Part shown: positions 1 through 5,684 of the stretch, one piece after another
How the letters are laid out: each line of letters begins with the position of its first letter
Position numbering within the stretch: position 1 is the stretch's first letter
Source: Thermogutta sp.
GTDB lineage: Bacteria; Planctomycetota; Planctomycetia; Pirellulales; Thermoguttaceae
DNA length: 7,730 nucleotides
Direction: 5' to 3'
Assembly: GCA_012798155.1 (NCBI GenBank)
Contig: JAAZNR010000248.1
Span: 1-7,730 of the forward strand
Position numbers and translations under genes: made by a program
The notes under the pieces: generated by a model
The model's input: the letters and a program-made list of their open reading frames with translations, nothing else
What the model was told of the DNA's origin: nothing
Database searches by the model: none

Positions 1-65
1 CGAAATTGGCGAATCCACCGCAAGGCTTCAATCAAAACGTCGGCTTTTTCAACGGCTTGCTGCAA
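1..65 (-). CDS. argB: acetylglutamate kinase, N-terminal fragment (cut by window edge)
   Basis: Reading the minus strand from base 65 gives 21 residues, MQQAVEKADVLIEALRWIRQ plus F, before the window ends. The pattern K-A-x-V-L-I-E-A-L-x-x-I-R-x-F is the typical opening of N-acetylglutamate kinase, just before the VIK-GG ATP-binding strand, which would lie outside the window. The enzyme phosphorylates N-acetylglutamate with ATP in the cytoplasm, the second step of arginine synthesis. TTG at 65-63 is chosen as start because a strong Shine-Dalgarno (GAGGGGGAG, 83-75) sits 9 bases upstream and no ATG or GTG is available in frame after the preceding in-frame stop. The call rests on a short fragment; the remaining sequence would confirm or reject it at once. 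Confidence 0.62.
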   Translation of the reverse strand, partial: MQQAVEKADVLIEALRWIRQF

Positions 66-74
66 TCCCGATAT

Positions 75-83
75 CTCCCCCTC
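75..83 (-). promoter_or_regulatory. Shine-Dalgarno of argB
   Basis: On the minus strand GAGGGGGAG lies 9 bases before the TTG at 65-63. It is the strongest ribosome-binding site seen in the window and decides the unusual TTG start of the argB fragment. Confidence 0.55.
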
Positions 84-180
84 ATTGGAGCTACGATCAC
101 GATACTAACGGTACCATCAGCCTAACGCATGTAAAACTCGGACCTCCTCAAAAACTCAGGCATCGCGCCGAGCCGATCTC

Positions 181-262
181 AAACCCTGCCGCACGGAACT
201 TAACTCCGCCGGACGGGCCTAAACTCTGCCGGACGCGCCGAATCTTGTCGGCTCGTTGTCGG
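181..262. repeat. degenerate tandem repeat, period about 20 bp
   Basis: Three and a half imperfect units follow one another: 181-201, 202-220, 221-240 and a partial unit from 241. The shared core is AA(A)CTCTGCCGGACG(G/C)GCC, with substitutions in each unit. Unit length drifts between 19 and 21 bases and there are no spacers, so this is a decayed minisatellite-like array and not a CRISPR. Confidence 0.5.
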
Positions 263-333
263 CGATCAACCCCCGCGTCGAACTTGCCATCTGGGCCGTC
301 ACAGCGGCTCGATCTCCGCCGCGCCGAGCCAAG

Positions 334-385
334 GGCACTGGCTGAGCCTCAACGCTGGAGGCACTGGTTGAGCCTCAATGGCCGG
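334..385. repeat. tandem duplication, two 26-bp units
   Basis: Units 334-359 and 360-385 are adjacent. Their first 21 bases (GGCACTGGYTGAGCCTCAAYG) differ at only two positions, both C/T transitions; the last five bases of each unit have diverged. This is a recent local duplication in the spacer, with no sign of a coding role. Confidence 0.6.
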
Positions 386-473
386 CAAGCCCGCGCCCTG
401 CTCGCGATCGGAAGACCGTCCCATCGGCCGGGGATGTGCTCCGGCTTCCTCGGCGGGTCACGTCCGATTCCTC

Positions 474-500
474 GCCGGAAAGAAACTTTGATTTTCCGGC
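474..500. terminator. perfect hairpin, possible terminator without a U-tract
   Basis: GCCGGAAA (474-481) pairs perfectly with TTTCCGGC (493-500) around an 11-base loop. It lies 15 bases beyond the stop codon of the possible minus-strand ORF 516-821, the position expected for its transcription end. Neither strand has a run of T after the stem, so it is not a classical intrinsic terminator. Confidence 0.35.
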
Positions 501-515
501 AAGGGAGTGAAGGTG

Positions 516-821
516 TCAACGACCGGTAAAGACGAATGCCGTCAACCGCGGGATCCGTTGTTGCTTGGAGGCCTCGCCATGATTTTCAATGTGGTTCGAC
601 AGACTGAATCTCTCCACGGCCAGGTCATACAGCAGGACTTTGCCGGTGTGCTTCGCATCTGGGATTGCGAGGGCGGCGGATACCCCTCCGCTGACAAATC
701 CGATCGACAACACTAGACACACCAATGCCAGCCGGGCATAATCGCAGTCTGCGGGCTTCGGGATCGCGGGGCAAGCCTTGGGGACGTGACCAACCGAGTT
801 CTTCACGAAGACGGGAGGCAA
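516..821 (-). CDS. possible small secreted or membrane protein, unknown function
   Basis: A 101-codon frame from TTG at 821 (an in-frame GTG lies at 806) to TGA at 516. I do not recognise it. Residues about 29-52 form a hydrophobic stretch (ARLALVCLVLSIGFVSGGVS) followed by AALA-IPDA, which resembles a signal peptide with a cleavage site or a single membrane helix. The mature part is short and hydrophilic. Third-position GC is fairly high, as in the neighbouring genes, and a perfect hairpin follows the stop. Against it: no ATG start, no clear Shine-Dalgarno, no known domain, and a location in a repeat-rich spacer. It may be a real lineage-specific protein, a decayed remnant or a chance frame. 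Confidence 0.32.
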   Translation of the reverse strand: MPPVFVKNSVGHVPKACPAIPKPADCDYARLALVCLVLSIGFVSGGVSAALAIPDAKHTGKVLLYDLAVERFSLSNHIENHGEASKQQRIPRLTAFVFTGR

Positions 822-938
822 AGGGCATTTTCGGATTGCCCTGGGGAAGCGGCGGATTCCGCCTCCGTGCTGAAAGAGGCAGATCGGTGGGGGATTGGCG
901 AAGAGTATTCGCCCGGGGCGTCAGGCGGATTCTGGGAT

Positions 939-1231
939 CCGTTCACGGGGACTGTCCCGATGCTTGCGGGGAAGCTTGCAAGGATGGGGCTGTCACCTTC
1001 GGGCGTGAATCGGCTGGGTACCTTTTTGGGCTTGGAAGGGGTTTGGCTTGGGACGCCGTAGGGACGGCTACGCGGAATGAAAGGATGGAAACGCAGAGAA
1101 CGCAGAGACGGAGAGAACGCAGAGTTGCGGCTGCCGATCCCTCCTCCGCGCCCTCTGCGCCCTCTGCGTTTCAAAAACAGCCTCCGCGCCTTCGCGTTGC
1201 AATGACAGACCGCGGGCAGGGGCGTGAACGG
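939..1231. repeat. MITE-like dispersed repeat, copy 1
   Basis: The element starts with CCGTTCACG (939-947) and ends with its exact inverse CGTGAACGG (1223-1231). Its core is a long imperfect hairpin: GAAACGCAGAG (1088-1098) pairs with CTCTGCGTTTC (1162-1172). Both arms extend inward as 9-bp-period repeats, AACGCAGAG on the left and CCCTCTGCG on the right. The left part also has GGGACTGTCCC (about 949-957) and CTTGC/GCAAG palindromes. A shorter second copy lies at 6883-7057 in the same orientation with the same ends and the same core arms. No transposase is encoded, so if mobile it would depend on an enzyme elsewhere. The exact limits are inferred from the inverted ends. Confidence 0.55.
1088..1172. 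repeat. GCAGAG 9-bp-period hairpin inside repeat copy 1
   Basis: The left arm repeats AACGCAGAG about four times with variation, and the right arm repeats CCCTCTGCG. The outer 11 bases of each arm are exact inverses; the inner repeats pair with mostly G-U-type mismatches. The period is three codons, which is why reading frames through it give repetitive peptides that should not be taken as genes. Confidence 0.6.
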
Positions 1232-1265
1232 CTACGGATTCTGAAATGGGGTCTTTCCAGGCAAT

Positions 1266-1270
1266 GGGAG
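1266..1270 (+). promoter_or_regulatory. Shine-Dalgarno of the MFS gene
   Basis: GGGAG lies 7 bases before the ATG at 1278. It supports that start over the upstream repeat-derived frames. Confidence 0.5.
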
Positions 1271-1277
1271 AAATCGA

Positions 1278-3026
1278 ATGAACCAGTCCGGCTCCGTTCA
1301 ACTGGGAATGGCTGAGGAAAACGGTCGGCCCTGGTACCGAATCTTGACCGGCTATCAATGGTTCGTGTTGATCGTCTGTACCCTCGGATGGGCTTTTGAC
1401 ACCTTTGATCAACAACTTTTCAACGTGGCAAGGCAGTCCGCCGTCAAGGACCTGCTGCCATCGCCCACGCCGGAGGCGATCAACCAAGCGGCGGGTTGGG
1501 CGACGGCCGTGATGCTCATCGGTTGGGCCACCGGCGGAATCATCTTTGGAATGATGGGCGACCGCTGGGGACGCGCGAAGACGATGATTCTCACGATCCT
1601 GCTTTATTCGTTGTTTACGGGCCTGTCCGCTTTTTCCGTCGGTCTCGCCGACTTCCTGCTCTACCGGTTCTTGGCGGGTCTCGGAATCGGGGGGGAGTTC
1701 GGTCTCGGTACCGCCATGGTGGCGGAGACGTTGCCGGATCGTGCTCGCCCGAAGGCCCTCGGGTTTCTTCAAGCCTTCTCGGCATTCGGGAATATCTCGG
1801 CCGGCTTGGTGGGAATGCTGTTCGCCTGGTTGATTCTTCAGGGAACCATTCAAAGCCAGCCCTGGCGTTGGATGTTCGCCGTGGGCATCGTCCCGGCACT
1901 TCTCGTTGTGATAATCATGTTTTGGCTCAAGGAGCCGGAAAAGTGGAAGCAGGCCGTCGCCGAGGGGAAGACCCGCAAACACAAAGCCGGCTCCATGGTG
2001 GAGTTATTCGGAGATCCCCGCTGGCGACATCGTGCCATCGTGGGTATTATCTTGGCATCCGCGGGCGTAATCGGCTTGTGGGGTATCGGGGTCTTCGGCG
2101 TCGATTTGGTCCAAAACATCTTCCACGCGCGAATCACGCAGGAATACCGCCGGAAGGGAGAAGCGGAGCAGGATCGGCTGCTGGCACTTCAACTTTTCCG
2201 CAACCCCGAGGCGTTGGAGACCTTCGCCGAGTCGGGAATTCAGCCGCGGAGTCTGCTCACCGCCGATCCCAAGGACCGTGATGTTCCTCTGCTGGTCGCC
2301 GCGGCCTTGACGCTTCACGCCGCGGGGCGGCCCGTCACCCCCGAAGCAGCTTTGGACTTGCTCGACAAGGGTCAGACCGCCGACGGCACCCCCTTGGCTC
2401 AGTTGGACGGCAAACGCACGGGGCAGACGGACGAGGAGCGAAAACGACGCGAGGATTTGCTGAAGCAACAAGGCCAAGACGCCGGCCCCACCCTTCAGGA
2501 ACACATCGATCGGATTCGCGAGCGGAACAAGCAGATCGACGGATATGTGGCACGCTGGGGGAGCATGCAGCTCTTGCTTTTCAATATCGGCGCCTTTTTC
2601 GGCATTTACGCCTTCAGCATGGCGGCGGGAAGTATCGGCCGGCGCGCGGCGTTCGCCATTTTCTTCGTCGCGGCGCTGGCGGCCACCGTCGTCTTTTTCC
2701 TGTTCGTCCGGGAGTCGTACCACGTGTTGTGCTTGGCTCCGTTGATGGGTTTCTGCCAACTCTCCGTGTTCGGCGGCTACGCGATCTACTTCCCGGAGCT
2801 GTTTCCAACCCGTTTGCGCAGCACCGGAACCAGCATGTGCTATAACATCGGGCGGTACGTTTCGGCGGCCGGGCCGGCCATGCTCGGAGTCCTCAGCGGC
2901 GTCGTTTTCGCCGGCTTCGAGGAGCCGATTCGTTGGGCCGGCGTGACGATGTGCGCTTTCTATGTCATTGGCCTGCTGATCCTGCCTTTCGCTCCGGAGA
3001 CCAAAGATCAGCCCTTGCCGGAGTGA
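1278..3026 (+). CDS. MFS transporter with large insertion in loop TM7-TM8
   Basis: A 582-residue secondary transporter of the inner membrane, probably moving a small organic solute with a cation; the substrate cannot be read from the sequence. The start at 1278 has GGGAG (1266-1270) 7 bases upstream. TM1 begins near residue 25 (WFVLIVCTLGWAFD). The MFS motif A follows TM2 (GDRWGRAKTM, about residues 94-103), and RFLAGLGIGGEFGLG matches the sugar/organic-acid transporter branch. Six helices lead to a short basic central loop (KEPEKWKQ, TRKHK), and TM7 covers about residues 252-275. A hydrophilic segment, residues 276-421, then interrupts the fold before TM8 (about 430-450). It is rich in Glu, Arg, Gln and Asp, with a likely helical end (EERKRREDLLKQQ, IDRIRERNKQID). 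Typical family length is about 400-480, so the insert explains the excess. By MFS topology it faces the periplasm. The gene is followed closely by a glutamine-amidotransferase-like gene on the same strand. Confidence 0.9.
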   Translation: MNQSGSVQLGMAEENGRPWYRILTGYQWFVLIVCTLGWAFDTFDQQLFNVARQSAVKDLLPSPTPEAINQAAGWATAVMLIGWATGGIIFGMMGDRWGRAKTMILTILLYSLFTGLSAFSVGLADFLLYRFLAGLGIGGEFGLGTAMVAETLPDRARPKALGFLQAFSAFGNISAGLVGMLFAWLILQGTIQSQPWRWMFAVGIVPALLVVIIMFWLKEPEKWKQAVAEGKTRKHKAGSMVELFGDPRWRHRAIVGIILASAGVIGLWGIGVFGVDLVQNIFHARITQEYRRKGEAEQDRLLALQLFRNPEALETFAESGIQPRSLLTADPKDRDVPLLVAAALTLHAAGRPVTPEAALDLLDKGQTADGTPLAQLDGKRTGQTDEERKRREDLLKQQGQDAGPTLQEHIDRIRERNKQIDGYVARWGSMQLLLFNIGAFFGIYAFSMAAGSIGRRAAFAIFFVAALAATVVFFLFVRESYHVLCLAPLMGFCQLSVFGGYAIYFPELFPTRLRSTGTSMCYNIGRYVSAAGPAMLGVLSGVVFAGFEEPIRWAGVTMCAFYVIGLLILPFAPETKDQPLPE

Positions 3027-3055
3027 AGTCGGAATCAGCCCTTGCCGGAGTGAAG
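3007..3055 (+). repeat. 27-bp tandem duplication spanning the MFS stop codon
   Basis: A 22-base segment (3007-3028, from ATCAGCC to GTGAAG) is repeated exactly at 3034-3055, a period of 27 bases or nine codons. The first copy contains the last codons of the MFS gene (QPLPE) and its TGA stop (3024-3026). The second copy lies wholly in the spacer and repeats the tail and stop in frame. This looks like a recent slippage duplication that left the protein end unchanged. Confidence 0.75.
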
Positions 3056-3117
3056 CCGGCGCCGCCGCCTATTCGGGTCAGGTACGCCTCTCTTCAACCG
3101 GATGGATGGGACGTCGC

Positions 3118-3960
3118 ATGATTTGCTACCTTGGAGATGACGACTTGAACGGAGCGGCCGGTTATTTGGCCGCGGTGCTGGGTCATGCCCGTCTGGAATA
3201 CCATCACATTCCAAGCCGGCGCAAGGCGCCCGATGATTTGGCGGCACGAGGGTTTCGAGCCTATATCCTCAGCGATTATCCGGCCGCGGGTTTCTCGTCG
3301 CTCCAGTTAACCCGGCTTGCCGAGGCGGCGGCCCAAGGGGCGGGCTTGCTGATGATCGGAGGCTGGGAGAGTTTCTTCGGACGCACCGGGGAGTACCGCG
3401 GAACCCCCTTGGAGCAAGTCCTTCCGGTCTATTTGACGCAGTATGATGATCGCGTGAATTGTCCCCAAGGCTGCGTCCTGCGGCAGATTCGACGCCATCC
3501 TATTTTGGACGGCCTTCCCTGGGAGTTGCCGCCCGTGGTCGCCGGCTACAATCGTTTGGCCGCCAAGCCGGAAGCGCGGACGTTGCTGGTGGGCACCCGC
3601 CTTCGCATCGAAGACAAAGTCCGCGAACTGGAATTCTCGGAGGTCGAAGTCGCGCCCGTGCTGGTCGTCGGCAAGTACGGTCAGGGGCGGACTGCCGCGT
3701 TGGCATGCGACGTCGCCCCGCATTGGGTGGGCGGCATGGTTGATTGGGGGCAGGGGCGAATCGTCCAGCATCTTCCGCACGGCGGTTTCGTCGAAATGGG
3801 ACCGGCCTACGCCGAATTCCTGTACCGCCTCGTGGCGTGGATCGCGGGGTGCGCCGACTGGCCTGATTGGTACGACGATGACGTGGTCACTGTCGGCCGT
3901 ACGGATTCCGCCGACGCGGATGCCGCCGATACCGGAACGGAATCCGCTCGTTCGCTCTAG
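3118..3960 (+). CDS. glutamine amidotransferase-like protein (PF07090-type), no catalytic Cys
   Basis: A 280-residue cytoplasmic protein of the class I glutamine-amidotransferase-like fold. The start MICYLGDDDLNGAAGYLA is the typical opening of this family in planctomycetes and relatives. GLLMIGGWESFFGRTGEYRG (about residues 76-95) is the family's nucleophile-elbow region, and the C-terminal part has VVGKYGQGRTAALACDVAPHW. A true class I amidotransferase would have Cys in the elbow; here the segment is GGWESF, so hydrolysis of glutamine is unlikely. The role is probably ligand binding or an unknown reaction. ATG at 3118 is preferred because it puts one residue before the first strand; an in-frame ATG at 3106 would add MGRR. 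The last 30 residues are acidic (DDD, DADAAD) and variable. It lies about 90 bases after the MFS gene and is probably co-transcribed, but whether the two act together is unknown. Confidence 0.8.
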   Translation: MICYLGDDDLNGAAGYLAAVLGHARLEYHHIPSRRKAPDDLAARGFRAYILSDYPAAGFSSLQLTRLAEAAAQGAGLLMIGGWESFFGRTGEYRGTPLEQVLPVYLTQYDDRVNCPQGCVLRQIRRHPILDGLPWELPPVVAGYNRLAAKPEARTLLVGTRLRIEDKVRELEFSEVEVAPVLVVGKYGQGRTAALACDVAPHWVGGMVDWGQGRIVQHLPHGGFVEMGPAYAEFLYRLVAWIAGCADWPDWYDDDVVTVGRTDSADADAADTGTESARSL

Positions 3961-4033
3961 CTCCGTGAAAGCCGCGTCCGTGAAGTCCCGGAGGCTTTCC
4001 TGCCCGAGGCTTTCCTGAGAAAGCCTCACGGAG
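3961..4033. terminator. hairpin-rich element between convergent genes
   Basis: The element starts right after the amidotransferase-like stop and overlaps the ketosynthase stop (4026-4028). An inner stem GAGGCTTTC (4006-4014) pairs perfectly with GAAAGCCTC (4019-4027) around the loop CTGA. An outer stem CTCCGTGA (3961-3968) pairs with TCACGGAG (4026-4033), and the two share bases 4026-4027, so they compete. A second copy of the left inner arm (3991-4002) gives a third option. There is no T-run on either side, so termination would be by structure or with Rho. The two convergent genes end here, which supports a bidirectional terminator. Confidence 0.55.
3963..4017. repeat. two pairs of 15-bp-period direct repeats
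   Basis: CCGTGAA occurs at 3963-3969 and 3978-3984, and GAGGCTTTCCTG occurs at 3991-4002 and 4006-4017. Both pairs have a 15-base offset, so the terminator-like element seems to have grown by local duplication. Confidence 0.6.
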
Positions 4034-5300
4034 ATGCCACGACGAGCGAGGCAACCTGACCTGTCGGCGAGTGATTGAGGACTACGGCCGTGGGCGGCAA
4101 GCCGGTGAGGGGGCGGCCGTGGACCACGCGGATAGGGCATTTGGGGTCCGGGCGGCTGTAATTCAGCGTCGGCGGGACGAATCCGTACCGTATCGCCAAA
4201 AGACTGACTGCCAGCTCGACGACTCCCGCCCCCGCGGCCAGATTCCCAAAGTAGCTCTTGGGAGCCGTAACCGGGACATCGCCCAACGTGCGGTAAATCG
4301 CCAGGGCCTCGACTTCGTCGTCCGCCACGGTACCCATGCCATGTGCATTCACGTGGCCGACGTCGTGAATCGAGAGGTCGGCGGCTTCCATCGCCAAACG
4401 GATAGCGCGGGCGACGGCCTCGGCCAAAAGGTTTGTGCCGTTCCCCTCGGTTCCCACGGGGCGAGACGTGTTCGCGAACCCCTTGATCTCCGCGTAAATG
4501 GCGGCGCCCCGGGCTTCGGCGTGGCGTTTACGCTCCAGGACGATCGCCCCCGCTCCTTCGCCGTGCACCATGCCGTCCCGGTCGGCGTCGAAGGGGCGGC
4601 ACGCGGCGGCCGGATCATCCGTGCGCCTGGATAGGGGATAAGCTTTGGACCGTGCCCAAAAAGCCGGGTGGATACGGCTGCCCGTTCCGCCGCAGATCAT
4701 CGCATCGGCTTGCCCGCGCTCAATCACTCGAACCGCCTCCGCGACGGCGCAGAGGCCGGAAACCTCACCCAAGGTCAGGGTGTTGTTGGGGCCGCGTGCA
4801 TCCAAGGCGATCCCGATGTGGCAGGCGGGCATATTGGGCAGGTACTTGAGCAGCCACAGGGGATAGAGGTCGGACATCGCCCGGCATCCCCACCGTTCAA
4901 ACTCGAACCTTCCGCCGACGAGGCAGCCTCGCACTGTGGGGGCGATCTCGTTCAATTCGCAGGGGATCAAATCGGTCCCGAAGACGATCCCCAGACGCTC
5001 CGGTTCGATGCCCGAGTCGAGGACGCAGGCCTCTTGAACCGCCAGATCGGCGGCCGCGAAAGCCATTTGGATATCGCGGCTCATGACTTTCAGGGCTTTA
5101 CGGGGTCGCACGCGATCCTTGACGTCGAAATCCCCAATGTAACCCCCTATCGGCGGAGGGGAGTCCAGTCCGCGCAAAAACGGAATCGTTCGCACTCCCG
5201 ACCGGCCTTCCAGCAGGCTTTGCCGGAAGGCTTGGCAACCTATCCCTATCGGACTGACTACGCCCAGTCCGGTGATGACGACTTGATCGTTAGCGTGCAT
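4026..5300 (-). CDS. FabF-like beta-ketoacyl-ACP synthase homologue with altered active site
   Basis: A 424-residue protein of the thiolase-fold ketosynthase family (FabF is about 413). The start is fixed by QVVITGLGVVSPIG, the standard FabF opening. Further family marks are MSRDIQMAFAAADLA (about residues 74-88), RPFDADRDGMVHGEGAGAIV (about 237-256), NAHGMGT (H320) and PKSYFGN (N353). The nucleophile segment GPN-SISTACATG of FabF reads GPNNTLTLGEVSG here, so the Cys is Glu179. The first catalytic His is kept (H320); the second, in KS--GH, is Asn353. Cys184 nearby does not align with the nucleophile. By analogy, chain-length factors and KSQ domains carry Gln in place of Cys and either support a partner ketosynthase or decarboxylate malonyl-ACP; Glu here suggests a comparable non-condensing role, which is inference. 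The ATG at 5300 has no clear Shine-Dalgarno and a small hairpin (5307-5321) sits just upstream. The radical SAM gene lies 384 bases upstream on the same strand. Confidence 0.87.
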   Translation of the reverse strand: MHANDQVVITGLGVVSPIGIGCQAFRQSLLEGRSGVRTIPFLRGLDSPPPIGGYIGDFDVKDRVRPRKALKVMSRDIQMAFAAADLAVQEACVLDSGIEPERLGIVFGTDLIPCELNEIAPTVRGCLVGGRFEFERWGCRAMSDLYPLWLLKYLPNMPACHIGIALDARGPNNTLTLGEVSGLCAVAEAVRVIERGQADAMICGGTGSRIHPAFWARSKAYPLSRRTDDPAAACRPFDADRDGMVHGEGAGAIVLERKRHAEARGAAIYAEIKGFANTSRPVGTEGNGTNLLAEAVARAIRLAMEAADLSIHDVGHVNAHGMGTVADDEVEALAIYRTLGDVPVTAPKSYFGNLAAGAGVVELAVSLLAIRYGFVPPTLNYSRPDPKCPIRVVHGRPLTGLPPTAVVLNHSPTGQVASLVVASP

Positions 5301-5684
5301 TGAGGCTCGGGTAATGCCCGAATCGATGTCTCGACGTCATATCACATGAGACCGCAACGGCGAGGTGCCGCCGAAAAGAACGAAGGAACAACCCCACCGC
5401 GATCGACTCGGAGGGCCGCCAATCCAATCGCTTTTAAGCATTTGATGGTACCCGACGCCCCGGCATGCGGCAAGGGATATTGCGTGCCTTGGAGCCGTTT
5501 GCGCTGTAGCCATCGGACCACAAGATGCCGCATTCAGCCGCCGATGCGACCACCACCGGCAGCGATTCAGAGGTCGGATCGCAATCGGCTCCGCGCCCCG
5601 TGGCAGGCTGGGAATCTCGCCCCGGCCGATCCGCGCAGGGCCGTGGCACGAACGAACGATGGGCGGGCGCGATCCTGTCCGTCT
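5301..5684. other. spacer between ketosynthase and radical SAM genes
   Basis: This stretch of 384 bases holds the ketosynthase leader, including the hairpin at 5307-5321. Two minus-strand frames run through it (5434-5688, whose TTG overlaps the radical SAM stop, and 5342-5533). Neither shows a known domain, a Shine-Dalgarno or a protein-like composition. I see no RNA gene and no repeat. The length argues that the ketosynthase has its own promoter, although none is clear. Confidence 0.5.
5307..5321 (-). promoter_or_regulatory. small hairpin just before the ketosynthase start codon
   Basis: On the minus strand TCGGG and CCCGA (5321-5317 and 5311-5307) pair around a 5-base loop, ending 6 bases before the ATG at 5300. 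It occupies the place of the ribosome-binding site, where no GGAGG-like sequence is present. It could limit translation initiation, or it may be chance in a GC-rich leader. Confidence 0.3.

Larger units (their letters stand above)
66..1277. other. long spacer between argB and the MFS gene
   Basis: About 1.2 kb without a recognisable conserved gene. In order it holds the argB leader, two families of degenerate tandem repeats (181-262 and 334-385), a perfect 8-bp hairpin (474-500), a doubtful small minus-strand ORF (516-821), and a MITE-like repeat (939-1231). Several ORFs run through it, but their translations are rich in Arg, Ser and Pro and follow the repeats, so I treat them as chance frames. 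The argB and MFS genes diverge from here, so promoters for both should lie inside; I see no convincing -35/-10 pair. Confidence 0.6.

Noticed and set aside
181..385. Possible CRISPR array
   Set aside because: The units are adjacent without unique spacers, degenerate, and of varying length; no cas gene is near.
725..1315. Plus-strand 196-codon frame overlapping the MFS start
   Set aside because: It crosses repeat copy 1, has an Arg- and Ser-rich composition without a domain, and runs into the well supported MFS gene in another frame.
1068..1982. Minus-strand 304-codon frame opposite the MFS gene
   Set aside because: It is antisense to conserved transporter sequence and shows no family motif; it is a shadow of high third-position GC.
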